A DNA stretch of 64,000 nucleotides from Maribrevibacterium harenarium (GTDB lineage: Bacteria; Pseudomonadota; Gammaproteobacteria; Pseudomonadales; Marinomonadaceae). The position numbers were made by a program, and so were the translations under genes. Below, piece after piece: positions 42,624-51,222 of the stretch. The notes beneath the pieces were generated by a model. It saw nothing but the letters and a program-made list of their open reading frames with translations. It did not search any database and was not told the origin of the DNA. Where the stretch lies: the NCBI RefSeq assembly GCF_006385675.1, contig NZ_VFRR01000012.1:40160-104159 (forward strand). Reading direction: 5' to 3'. Positions within the stretch are counted from its first letter, which is position 1. Each line of letters begins with the position of its first letter.

Positions 42624-43679
42624 TCAATCCATTAATTCGATAAATACTGTCACTTCTTCCCTATCGTGAAATAGATGCTTTACCTGCAGCTGATAACCTA
42701 AGCCCGCTTGACGCAAACGATCTTCTATCAAGACTAAACACTGGGTCACTTCGGCATAGCGTTTTTTCATCGGCAACTTCAAATTAAAAATTGTCCGGCT
42801 ACACCAACCGTTAATCAGCCAATCGGCCATCAGTTCAGCCACCTTGATCGGACGCTCAACCATATCGCACACCAACCAATCTACTTGAGTTTCCGGCTGA
42901 TATTTAAAGCCATCCGCCATAATATGCTCAACCAAACCTGTCTTCATAAGTTGCTTTTGCATCGGGCCATTATCAATCGCGTAGGTATATACGCCCCGTT
43001 TAACAAACTGATACGTCCAACCGCCGGGGGCAGCACCAAGATCCACCGCTCGCATCTGCTCGGGAGACTCACCGTGCCACAAATCCGCTGGAGTGAATTG
43101 CAAAAACGCCTCTTCCAGTTTTAAAGTGGAGCGACTTGGTCCATCTTGTGGAAATTTCAATCGACGGATACCCTGCACAAATTCACTACGACAGTCGGCG
43201 TAGCTGACCCCTAAATAGGCTTGCCCCGTATTGAGAAAAAACACATGATGACGTAAACCTACCGCTTTATTGCGTAACAAACCCGACTTTTTCCAGGCTT
43301 GGCGCAAAGGCTTGTCGATTTTTTTCAGTAGCGGCGCGAGAGCTTTGGCATCGTTGGTATCCGCTGTCTCTAACCATAACTCTTGGGCTAGAGGCAACTG
43401 CCTTGCCGCCTCTAAGAGTCCCTGTACACGCTCTCCTTGAGCAAAACTCACCAAATCGTTGGCGGCTATCAACTGGCGTGCAAAAATCCACTGATTAAAG
43501 TGGTGGCTAGCAATGATACGCTCACCAGCATCGGCTTCCGTTGTTTCCAATACCACATAACCAGCCTGTTCCTGCACTCGCCCGAAACCAGATATTCCTG
43601 CTTCAGCAGCCTTGTCAATCGCTTCCGCCAAGGCATCTTTTTCGAAGCCTGGGCGACAGTAAATCACTAGATTTTTCAT
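42624..43679 (-). CDS. rlmM: 23S rRNA (cytidine(2498)-2'-O)-methyltransferase
   Basis: 2'-O-methylates C2498 of 23S rRNA using SAM. N-terminal THUMP-like domain (about 1-160), then the Rossmann methyltransferase with VDLGAAPGGWTYQFVKRG (SAM binding) and DWLVCDMVERPIKVA. 351 residues. Overlaps the upstream pseudouridine synthase by ATGA. Confidence 0.94.
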   Translation of the reverse strand: MKNLVIYCRPGFEKDALAEAIDKAAEAGISGFGRVQEQAGYVVLETTEADAGERIIASHHFNQWIFARQLIAANDLVSFAQGERVQGLLEAARQLPLAQELWLETADTNDAKALAPLLKKIDKPLRQAWKKSGLLRNKAVGLRHHVFFLNTGQAYLGVSYADCRSEFVQGIRRLKFPQDGPSRSTLKLEEAFLQFTPADLWHGESPEQMRAVDLGAAPGGWTYQFVKRGVYTYAIDNGPMQKQLMKTGLVEHIMADGFKYQPETQVDWLVCDMVERPIKVAELMADWLINGWCSRTIFNLKLPMKKRYAEVTQCLVLIEDRLRQAGLGYQLQVKHLFHDREEVTVFIELMD

Positions 43680-44356
43680 TCAACTTTACTTAATTTAGTT
43701 TGCGGCCAAGTTAACTCAGCCTCATTAAAATGGGTGGCAACATGGTCAAACAAGGCGCTATCAAAACGTCCGTCCGGCACACGAGAAATCACATTGATGG
43801 AATCACCTTGCCAGTCAAAAGACACACTGTAGGCATGTAAATAGCCACGCTCGGCAGCTTCGCCACCATAACGTGCATCCCCTAAAATTGGGCTGCTGTT
43901 ACTCTTTAAGGCGACACGAAGCTGGTGGGTTTTACCGGTAATTGGGCGCAAATAAAACAACCGCACGCCATTAAAAGCGCAACTAAAAAACTGCGTGCAA
44001 GCAAGATTCTGCGAGCTTTGATCAAGCAACCAATTGCCGTTCCTGCCCGGCTGCATACCACCTTGAATCGTCCCCTGCTTTTTCTTGCCCTTGCGCTTAC
44101 TTAAGGCCAGATAACGTTTTTCAATTTGGCCTGCACTAAACAGCTGACCAAATAAGGCAGCAGCTTCGGCGGACGTTGCGACAATAACAAGCCCAGATGT
44201 CATCTTATCCAATCGATGTACCGGCCAAAAATTCCCATCTGGGTACTGCTGTCGCAGCAACTCAATAAAACCAAGGCCAGATTCACTATGAAAACTCACC
44301 CCAGCAGGCTTGTGCACCACCCAAAAATCAGGATGACGCAAAAGAATCTCGTACAT
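43676..44356 (-). CDS. RluA-family pseudouridine synthase
   Basis: Isomerises uridine in RNA; target unknown. The catalytic Asp is in PVHRLDKMTSGLVIVA and the RITGKTHQLRV-type stretch (LRPITGKTHQLRVALKS) is intact. No S4 domain. I start at MYEILLRHPDFWVVHKPAG (44356); an in-frame ATG lies at 44380. Followed by rlmM. Of the small single-domain TIGR01621-like class by appearance. Confidence 0.85.
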   Translation of the reverse strand: MYEILLRHPDFWVVHKPAGVSFHSESGLGFIELLRQQYPDGNFWPVHRLDKMTSGLVIVATSAEAAALFGQLFSAGQIEKRYLALSKRKGKKKQGTIQGGMQPGRNGNWLLDQSSQNLACTQFFSCAFNGVRLFYLRPITGKTHQLRVALKSNSSPILGDARYGGEAAERGYLHAYSVSFDWQGDSINVISRVPDGRFDSALFDHVATHFNEAELTWPQTKLSKVE

Positions 44357-44608
44357 AAAAAGCACCAGAAAGAGGCACATCCGGAAAATGACGCACCGAA
44401 TAACGCCAAAGCTAAAATTATGAGCGTCATAATAACATTGAAAGCAGATGGCTAGCTAACCGGATTAAGTCAAGTCAAACTGAGTCAACTGGCAATAGAT
44501 GGGGATACAAGACAAGAGCAACACAAAATTATTCCTGACCGTGCAGACAAACAAGCAAAAATTTCGTATCCTTCGGCGCCATATTTCGGTAGACATACAA
44601 TGCCGTTT

Positions 44609-44624
44609 TGGCACAAAAGTTGTT
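44609..44624 (+). promoter_or_regulatory. Candidate sigma-54 promoter for the nucleoside ABC operon
   Basis: TGGCAC, then 5 nt, then TTGTT matches TGGCACRNNNNTTGCW at every fixed position except C15 (T here). It lies 65 nt before the GTG start of the importer ATPase. The rest of the 330-bp gap (44357-44688) holds no gene that I can support; I found no clear upstream activator site. Confidence 0.45.
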
Positions 44625-44688
44625 TATGTCCAGTTCACCCACCCGCAGCTAACAGCCTAAAGCTGTTGCGTAACATAGAGTTGACAAG

Positions 44689-46239
44689 GTGTCTGCAACG
44701 AATACAACCACTGACAACACCCCACGCTTGGCGCTGGCCAATATCACCAAGCAGTATCCAGGGTGTCTGGCGAATGATCATATTTCCCTAAGTCTTGAAC
44801 CTGGGGAAATCCATGCATTGCTAGGTGAAAATGGTGCTGGTAAGAGCACCTTGGTGAAAACCATCTACGGCATCGTCGCGCCGGACAAAGGCACCATTTT
44901 CTGGAATGGCCGTCCGGTTGAAATCCGCTCCCCAGCCCATGCTCGGGATTTAGGCATTGGCATGGTGTTTCAACACTTTTCCCTGTTTGAAACCCTAACC
45001 GTTAAGCAAAACATCGAATTATGCCTCACCCCAGCACAACTTCATGAAATTGGTGATTTAGCGAAGCGTATCCGAGAGCTATCGGATCATTACCAACTGA
45101 ATGTTGACCCTGAGCGTTATGTCCATTCCCTATCTATTGGTGAACGCCAGCGCGTAGAGATAATGCGCTGTTTGGTTCAGTCCGTTAGCTTACTTATCCT
45201 CGACGAACCGACTTCGGTGTTGACGCCACAGGAAGTAGAGGGCTTGTTCCGCATTATGCGCACCCTGTCTGCAGAAGGCTGCAGTATTCTGTTTATTAGT
45301 CACAAGCTGAACGAAGTCACTGAGGTGTGTCATCACGCAACGATACTGCGTGGCGGTAAGGTCATCGATACCTGTGTACCGAGTGAAGAAACGCCTAACA
45401 GTATTGCCAAAATGATGGTGGGCGACTTGGCCGAGCAAGATGCCGGTTACCGCAAAGCCCAGGGCACAAAACCAGTCCTAGTTAGTAAAGGGCTTTCACT
45501 CAGCGCTAAACAACCATTTGGCACTAGCTTAAAAAATATCAACTTCGAACTAAAAGCTGGTGAGATTCTCGGGATCGCGGGTGTCGCCGGTAATGGTCAA
45601 GACGAGCTAATGGCAGCCATCAGTGGTGAAGATGGCCGACCACTTGCCAACGTTTTGTTTCTGGACGGCACCGAGATCGGCCGTGCCAATGCGGGTAAGC
45701 GGCGACGTCTAGGACTCACTTATGTCCCAGAAGAGCGCCTCGGTCGCGGGGCAGTACCGGAAATGAGTCTGACTGAAAATATGTTGCTAACTAACCATAA
45801 GCCCTTCGTGAAACATGGCTGGGTAAATTGGCAGCAAGCTAAAAGCTATACCCAAGGCCTGATTGAACGCTTTCGGGTGAAATGCCACGGTGATCATTCT
45901 GAAGCCAGAAGCTTAAGTGGCGGCAACTTACAGAAATTTATCGTCGGTCGTGAAATCGAACAGGAGCCAAAGGTATTGATGTGCTCCCACCCCACGTGGG
46001 GAGTAGACGTGGGGGCGGCGTTAGCTATTCATCAGGCTCTGCTGGAATTACGGGATCAAGGAGCCGCGATATTATTGATTTCAGAGGATATCGACGAGCT
46101 ATTCCTGCTGGCGGATCGCATGGGAGCGCTCTGTGACGGGCACCTTTCTCCGATCGTAGCAACAGAATCCACCAGTATCGAACAAATCGGCGAATGGATG
46201 GCCGGCACCTTTATTGACATCGAGGCAGCGAACCCATAA
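44689..46239 (+). CDS. Nucleoside-type ABC importer ATPase (two NBDs)
   Basis: Double ATPase of the sugar/nucleoside (CUT2/BMP) type. First domain: Walker A GENGAGKST, signature LSIGERQRVEIMRCL, Walker B LLILDEPTSV. Second domain: GVAGNGQDELM in place of Walker A (normal for this class), SGGNLQKFIVGREI signature. 516 residues. Begins with GTG at 44689 (SATNTTTDN). Heads a four-gene set with two permeases and a BMP binding protein. Substrate nucleoside or xanthine-like is inferred from the family. Confidence 0.9.
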   Translation: MSATNTTTDNTPRLALANITKQYPGCLANDHISLSLEPGEIHALLGENGAGKSTLVKTIYGIVAPDKGTIFWNGRPVEIRSPAHARDLGIGMVFQHFSLFETLTVKQNIELCLTPAQLHEIGDLAKRIRELSDHYQLNVDPERYVHSLSIGERQRVEIMRCLVQSVSLLILDEPTSVLTPQEVEGLFRIMRTLSAEGCSILFISHKLNEVTEVCHHATILRGGKVIDTCVPSEETPNSIAKMMVGDLAEQDAGYRKAQGTKPVLVSKGLSLSAKQPFGTSLKNINFELKAGEILGIAGVAGNGQDELMAAISGEDGRPLANVLFLDGTEIGRANAGKRRRLGLTYVPEERLGRGAVPEMSLTENMLLTNHKPFVKHGWVNWQQAKSYTQGLIERFRVKCHGDHSEARSLSGGNLQKFIVGREIEQEPKVLMCSHPTWGVDVGAALAIHQALLELRDQGAAILLISEDIDELFLLADRMGALCDGHLSPIVATESTSIEQIGEWMAGTFIDIEAANP

Positions 46240-47306
46240 TGGAAATTCAAAAACGCAAAGAACCCAGCACGCTGATGACCTTTTTGTCGCCGGTGATGGC
46301 GATTGTCTTAACGCTTATTTTTGGCAGCATACTGTTTTTAGCTCTCGATAAAAGCCCATTGCAGGCACTCCATGTGCTACTCATTCAGCCTCTTTCGGAT
46401 GCCTATAACATTAGCGAAATGCTGGTCAAAATGGGCCCCCTGTTGTTATGTGCTGTCGGCCTATCATTGTGCTACCGCGCCAACCTTTGGAATATTGGTG
46501 CGGAAGGCCAGCTACTCGCTGGCGCACTTGGCGGTAGCGCCATGGCTCTAGCCTTGATCGAGTTTGATTCTCCGCTGGCATTGGTTGCCACCCTAGTGGC
46601 CGGCATCCTGTCAGGCATGGTATGGGCAGCCATTCCCACCTTCTTGCGACTACGCTTCAATTCTAATCTCATCCTAACCACCATCATGTTTAACTATATT
46701 GCCTTGTACCTTTTGGTGTGGGCGGTACATGGCCCATTGCGTGATCCGGATGGATTTGGCTTCCCTGAGTCGGCACTGTTTTCCGATGCTACCACGCTCC
46801 CAGTTTTAGCAGACTTTGGCCGGGTTCATTTAGGCGTGTTATTTGCTTTTCTAGCGGCTATTGGCGCTTGGATCGTTCTCAGCAAAACTCACTTAGGTTT
46901 TCAGATTCGCGTACTCGGAGCGGATGAACCCGCTGCCCGTTACGCAGGTTTTAATAGCCGCCGTATTAGCTGGTTTGTGATGCTTGTGGCTGGGGGATTA
47001 GCTGGACTTGCCGGAGTGGCGGAAGTGGCTGGGCCGATTGGCCAGCTGACACCGGTGGTTTCTCCTGGTTACGGCTATTCTGCAATTATTGTCGCCTATT
47101 TGGGGCGCTTGCATCCCATGGGCGCCATTATTGCGGCGATCTTCCTAGCGGTACTCTATATGGGAGGCGATTTAGCCCAAATCGAGATGGGCATCCCGAT
47201 CGCGGTAGTTGGTATGTTTCAAGGGACTTTACTGTTTTTCCTATTGGCCTGCGATTTCTTGATTAACCATCGCATCACATTTACCAAATCGTCTTTTAAA
47301 GGGTAA
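46239..47306 (+). CDS. Nucleoside-type ABC importer permease 1
   Basis: BPD_transp_2 (RbsC-like) inner-membrane permease with about eight to ten helices. NLWNIGAEGQLLAGALGG and DEPAARYAGFNSRRISWFVMLVAGGLAGLAGVAEVAGPIGQLTP are typical of YufP-type subunits. 355 residues. Start overlaps the ATPase stop by one nt (TAATG). Confidence 0.92.
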   Translation: MEIQKRKEPSTLMTFLSPVMAIVLTLIFGSILFLALDKSPLQALHVLLIQPLSDAYNISEMLVKMGPLLLCAVGLSLCYRANLWNIGAEGQLLAGALGGSAMALALIEFDSPLALVATLVAGILSGMVWAAIPTFLRLRFNSNLILTTIMFNYIALYLLVWAVHGPLRDPDGFGFPESALFSDATTLPVLADFGRVHLGVLFAFLAAIGAWIVLSKTHLGFQIRVLGADEPAARYAGFNSRRISWFVMLVAGGLAGLAGVAEVAGPIGQLTPVVSPGYGYSAIIVAYLGRLHPMGAIIAAIFLAVLYMGGDLAQIEMGIPIAVVGMFQGTLLFFLLACDFLINHRITFTKSSFKG

Positions 47307-47309
47307 GCC

Positions 47310-48242
47310 ATGGATATCGAATTGTTAACACAAATACTATTTGCCGCCATTAAGACTGGCACGCCCCTATTGCTCGTGGCGTTGGGTGAGGTGATTTGCG
47401 AAAAGTCCGGTATTCTCAACCTCGGTCAAGAAGGCATGATGTTGATGGGAGCGGTGGTTGGTTTTATGGCGGTAGTGGCTACTGGCTCTTTGGGTATGGG
47501 TATTTTGGGAGCCGTTCTAATTGGTTCATTAATGAGCTTACTGTTCGGCTTTTTAGTGATCCATATTGGTGCTAATCAGGTGGCAACTGGGCTTGCATTG
47601 ACTATTTTCGGTACAGGGCTCAGTGCCTTCATCGGCTCTGGCGTTGTCGGTCAGACCATTCAAGGCTTTAAGCAACTACCCATCCCTTACCTCGTTGATA
47701 TACCGGTTATCGGGCCAGCATTGTTTAACCATGATATTTTGGTTTACAGCGCCGTGCTGGCGTGCTTTATTCTCGCTTGGATTGTGAATAAAACAAGAAT
47801 TGGCCTAACCCTTAAAGCCGTCGGTGAGAATCCTCATGCCGCCAATGCCATCGGCATTAAAGTGTTGCGAGTACGTTACCTAGCGGTCATGTTTGGTGGC
47901 GCTATGGCTGGTCTTGGCGGTGCTTACATGTCACTGGTGTATACACCGATGTGGGTCGAGAATATTACCGCTGGGCGGGGGTGGATAGCTTTGGCACTGG
48001 TGGTGTTTGCCTCTTGGCGTATCGGCAATATTGCCTTGGGAGCTTATCTATTCGGAATGGCAAGTATTCTGCATCTAGTGCTACAAGGGCTGGGCTGGAG
48101 CATTTCACCAAACCTTTTGGCGATGCTCCCTTACGTTGCGACGGTCGTCGTCATGGTCATCATCAGCGCTGATCACTTTAAAGAAAAATTATTGGCACCG
48201 CGCTCTTTAGGCAAACCATTTGACCCAAGACAAATGGCTTAG
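47310..48242 (+). CDS. Nucleoside-type ABC importer permease 2
   Basis: Partner permease, YufQ-type. EKSGILNLGQEGMMLMGAVVGF, NKTRIGLTLKAVGENPHAANAIGI and FGGAMAGLGGAYMSLVYTPMW are family marks. 310 residues, about eight helices. 3 bp after permease 1. Confidence 0.92.
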   Translation: MDIELLTQILFAAIKTGTPLLLVALGEVICEKSGILNLGQEGMMLMGAVVGFMAVVATGSLGMGILGAVLIGSLMSLLFGFLVIHIGANQVATGLALTIFGTGLSAFIGSGVVGQTIQGFKQLPIPYLVDIPVIGPALFNHDILVYSAVLACFILAWIVNKTRIGLTLKAVGENPHAANAIGIKVLRVRYLAVMFGGAMAGLGGAYMSLVYTPMWVENITAGRGWIALALVVFASWRIGNIALGAYLFGMASILHLVLQGLGWSISPNLLAMLPYVATVVVMVIISADHFKEKLLAPRSLGKPFDPRQMA

Positions 48243-48298
48243 TAGCACGGGCAATTACCCTTATCACTATCGCCACGTTGGCACAAAAGGAGCAATAA

Positions 48299-49366
48299 AT
48301 GAAATTAAAAAGTTTACTGGTTGGTTTAGGCATCCTGGCAGGCGCTGCCAGCGTACAGGCTGAAGAGCCATTTAAAGTTGGCTTCATCTATGTAGGCCCA
48401 GTAGGTGACCTAGGCTGGAGTTACGAGCACGACCTAGGCCGCAAAGGACTACAGGAACATTTTGGTGATAAAGTAGAAACCACCTTTGTAGAGAACGTAC
48501 CTGAAGGTGCGGACGCCCTGCGAGTACTGTCTCAACTAGCCAAGTCTGGCAATGACCTTATCTTCACAACCTCGTTTGGCTTCATGAACCCAACGGTACG
48601 TGCAGCTAAACAATTCCCTAATGTGACCTTCGAGCACGCCACTGGCTATAAGCGCGCTGACAATTTAGGCACTTACGCCCTACGCACCTACGAAGGCCGC
48701 TATGTGTCTGGTGTGACCGCTGGCTTGATGACCAAAACCAACACCATCGGCTACATTGGTTCATTCCCAATCCCTGAAGTATTCCGCGATATCAACGCTG
48801 CTTACATGGGAGCCAAAAGCGTCAACCCAGATGTAAAAATGAAGATAGTTTGGGTGAACTCCTGGTTTGATCCAGGTAAAGAAACGGATGCTGCCAATGC
48901 GCTAATGGATCAAGGTGTTGACGTAATGTTGCAACACACTGACAGTGCAGCGCCGCTGATTGCGGCTGAAAAACGCGGAATCCGTGGCATCGGTCAAGCT
49001 TCCGATCAAAGCCAATTCGCTCCGAACGCCCATATCTTCTCAGTACGTGACAACTGGGCACCCTACTACATCAAGGCCACACAGGCGGTTATGGATGGCA
49101 CTTACAAGCCTTCTGACTTCTGGGGTGGTTTCGCGGAAGACATGCTAGTACTAGCTTCTATTAATGACAATCTGCCTGCGGATGTGCGCGCTAAAATCGA
49201 TGAGACTTATGCCTCTATCAAATCTGGTGCGTTTCATCCATTTACCGGTCCTATCAAGGACAACCAAGGTAACTTAGTCGTTCCTGCTGGTCATACACTG
49301 ACTGATGAAGAACTTGCGAAAGTGAACTGGTACGTGGAAGGCATTACTGATGCCGCGCCACGCTAA
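48299..49366 (+). CDS. BMP-family substrate-binding protein
   Basis: Periplasmic binding protein of the BMP/PnrA type, which usually bind purine nucleosides. A signal peptide (to about VQAEEP, residue 21) precedes FKVGFIYVGPVGDLGWSYEHDLGRKGL, GADALRVLSQLAKSGNDLIFTTSFGFM and HTDSAAPLIAAEKRGI. 355 residues. No lipobox, so soluble. Preceded by AAAGGAG. Ends the importer operon, followed by a terminator. Confidence 0.93.
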   Translation: MKLKSLLVGLGILAGAASVQAEEPFKVGFIYVGPVGDLGWSYEHDLGRKGLQEHFGDKVETTFVENVPEGADALRVLSQLAKSGNDLIFTTSFGFMNPTVRAAKQFPNVTFEHATGYKRADNLGTYALRTYEGRYVSGVTAGLMTKTNTIGYIGSFPIPEVFRDINAAYMGAKSVNPDVKMKIVWVNSWFDPGKETDAANALMDQGVDVMLQHTDSAAPLIAAEKRGIRGIGQASDQSQFAPNAHIFSVRDNWAPYYIKATQAVMDGTYKPSDFWGGFAEDMLVLASINDNLPADVRAKIDETYASIKSGAFHPFTGPIKDNQGNLVVPAGHTLTDEELAKVNWYVEGITDAAPR

Positions 49367-49394
49367 TTTCATTTAGCACGAATATATCTAAAAT

Positions 49395-49428
49395 AAAGCG
49401 CCCTATTCTTCATGAATATGGCGCTTTT
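49395..49428 (+). terminator. Terminator of the nucleoside importer operon
   Basis: Arms AAAGCGCC and GGCGCTTT, extended by TATTC/GAATA across one mismatch, then a short T-run. It lies 28 bp after the BMP stop. Confidence 0.88.
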
Positions 49429-49502
49429 TCTTATCCTTCTCACTGCAGTCTGTCCGCTGCAACATGGTAATATACTGCTCTAAATTTTGAGACGAGCAAC
49501 GT

Positions 49503-49862
49503 ATGACTACCACAATCGACTTTTTCCGTTTTCCCAGTGCTCAACGTTACGATACTGCCGTAGACGCCATTCGTAAAGGCGCAAGTGTTTATGCACTCGC
49601 CGATGATTCTGGGTGTTTGGTACTTCCCACTGGAGATGGTAATGCCTTACCTATCTGGCTCTCCGAACAACAGGCGGAGGCATGGCAGGAAAAAGAGGAA
49701 GGGGACTTTCAAGTTCTTACCGTTAGCCAAGAGGCCCTAATAGAAAAGTGGCTGCCTGGCATGCAAGCCGATGGTTTCCAGATTGCTGTGGTACCAAACC
49801 TTGCAGGTGAATGTATCGTTTTGGATGCCAATGAATTTCTATCTGACATAACTCAACAGTAG
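49503..49862 (+). CDS. DUF2750-like hypothetical protein
   Basis: 119-residue soluble protein of unknown function. The plan resembles DUF2750: RYDTAVDAIRKGASVYALADDSGCLVL, then LPIWLSEQQAEAW and a C-terminal ECIVLDANEFL. No motif of catalysis or DNA binding seen. An M48 lipoprotein follows 9 bp later in the same direction. Confidence 0.6.
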   Translation: MTTTIDFFRFPSAQRYDTAVDAIRKGASVYALADDSGCLVLPTGDGNALPIWLSEQQAEAWQEKEEGDFQVLTVSQEALIEKWLPGMQADGFQIAVVPNLAGECIVLDANEFLSDITQQ

Positions 49863-49871
49863 GAAGAGACT

Positions 49872-50669
49872 ATGAACAAAAGAATCGTTACTACGCTACT
49901 GGCTAGCGCCATTCTAATGTCTGCCTGTAGCTCCTCTCCGACGGGCAGAAAGCAGTTTGTGCTATTGCCTGATGCACAGATAAACGAGATGGGCGTCACT
50001 TCATTTAATGAAATGAAGCAAGAAGTCCCCATTTCCAGTAGCGATGCCACCAAGAGCAACGTTCAGTGTGTAGCTGATCGAATTATTGCGGTACTACCAG
50101 ATAAATACCGTCAGCAAGACTGGGAAGTTGTCGTATTTGATGATCAACAAGTAAACGCCTTCGCCTTGCCTGGTTACAAGATTGGTGTGTACACCGGCCT
50201 ACTCAACGTGGCTACTAATCAGTCCCAGCTTGCAGCCGTGGTGGGTCATGAAGTCGGGCACGTACTCGCTCGCCATGGAAATGAGCGCGTATCGACGCAG
50301 CTTGCCACCAGCCAAGTACTGGCTTTGGGTTACGAACTTGCCGGTGAAGAATCAGCTACTAAGACAGCCATTTTTCAAGGGTTAGGAATTGGCGCTCAAG
50401 TCGGTGTGATATTACCTTTTAGCCGCGCCCATGAAACTGAGGCAGACCTGATTGGCTTAGATCTGATGGCAAAAGCCGGTTTTGACCCACAGCAAAGCGT
50501 GACACTTTGGCAGAACATGTCAGCGGCAGGCGGCAGTAGCACTCCAGAGATGCTTTCTACCCACCCGTCCAACAGCACCCGTATTGATGACTTATCAAAA
50601 GGTATGCCGGGACCGCTAGCGGTGTACAACAAGCTTGTATCCGAGGGTAGACAAGCCAATTGCTATTGA
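49872..50669 (+). CDS. M48-family metallopeptidase lipoprotein
   Basis: Zinc protease anchored in the envelope, LoiP-like. Lipobox at MSAC (Cys19). The zinc motif HEVGH (near residue 125) and the later third-ligand Glu in HETEADLIGLDLMAKAGFDP are present. 265 residues. Likely periplasmic face of the outer membrane, in envelope protein quality control by analogy with LoiP. Ends at a hairpin terminator. Confidence 0.92.
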   Translation: MNKRIVTTLLASAILMSACSSSPTGRKQFVLLPDAQINEMGVTSFNEMKQEVPISSSDATKSNVQCVADRIIAVLPDKYRQQDWEVVVFDDQQVNAFALPGYKIGVYTGLLNVATNQSQLAAVVGHEVGHVLARHGNERVSTQLATSQVLALGYELAGEESATKTAIFQGLGIGAQVGVILPFSRAHETEADLIGLDLMAKAGFDPQQSVTLWQNMSAAGGSSTPEMLSTHPSNSTRIDDLSKGMPGPLAVYNKLVSEGRQANCY

Positions 50670-50691
50670 ACAGCAATAACGCCTTAATAAA

Positions 50692-50720
50692 CAAAAACGG
50701 AGCGAAATGCTCCGTTTTTT
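50692..50720 (+). terminator. Bidirectional terminator between M48 and HiPIP genes
   Basis: Stem of AAAAACGGAGC with GCTCCGTTTTT around 5 nt, with T-runs both ways, between convergent genes. Confidence 0.9.
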
Positions 50721-50750
50721 ATTAGGTCAAACCAGAAGCTAGTGCTGCTG

Positions 50751-51062
50751 TTATGGGCGTTTGATCCAAGCTTGACACCAGCCTGCTGGTTCAACAGCAT
50801 GACCAGGGAATAGCGGACAAGCCCCTGTCGCTGGCTGGAAGAAATTGCAGTTTTCACAAACACGGCCAGCTTGATAAGCAGCATGACCAGAAGCATTTGC
50901 GGCAACGGAAACATAATTTAGAGCTTTAGCATTTGGTGCACTTGGATCCACTTTAGGAAGTGCTGCAAATGCCTTGCTTGTCAGAACGCCAGCGCCAAAT
51001 GGAAGCACAGCTAAACCAAACATACCCTTACGGATAAACGAACGACGGCTCTTATCAACCAT
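50751..51062 (-). CDS. High-potential iron-sulfur protein
   Basis: Periplasmic 4Fe-4S electron carrier. Tat-type leader RRSFIRKGMFGLAVLPFGAGV, then the four cluster cysteines in CENCNFFQP, GACPLFPGH and AGWCQAW. 103 residues. Start taken as 51062 (MVDKSRRS), since GAGAGG lies 7 nt ahead. HiPIPs can shuttle electrons from bc1 complexes like the petABC in this window; a role here is inferred. Confidence 0.92.
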   Translation of the reverse strand: MVDKSRRSFIRKGMFGLAVLPFGAGVLTSKAFAALPKVDPSAPNAKALNYVSVAANASGHAAYQAGRVCENCNFFQPATGACPLFPGHAVEPAGWCQAWIKRP

Positions 51063-51222
51063 AATAAAACCTCTCAAAGACTGAATGCTGGACTATGACG
51101 TGAAATCACTGCCTAAGACCAAGGATTTAACCAACCTAACTAGTGCAATGAGAGTAAGGGTGGAATCATTCTCACAGCATGACTTACATCATGCGATTAA
51201 ACGAATATAACGATTTTTTGGC

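Noticed and set aside
44681..44686. TTGACA as a -35 box before the nucleoside ATPase
   Set aside because: It lies 2 nt before the GTG start, so it cannot serve this gene.
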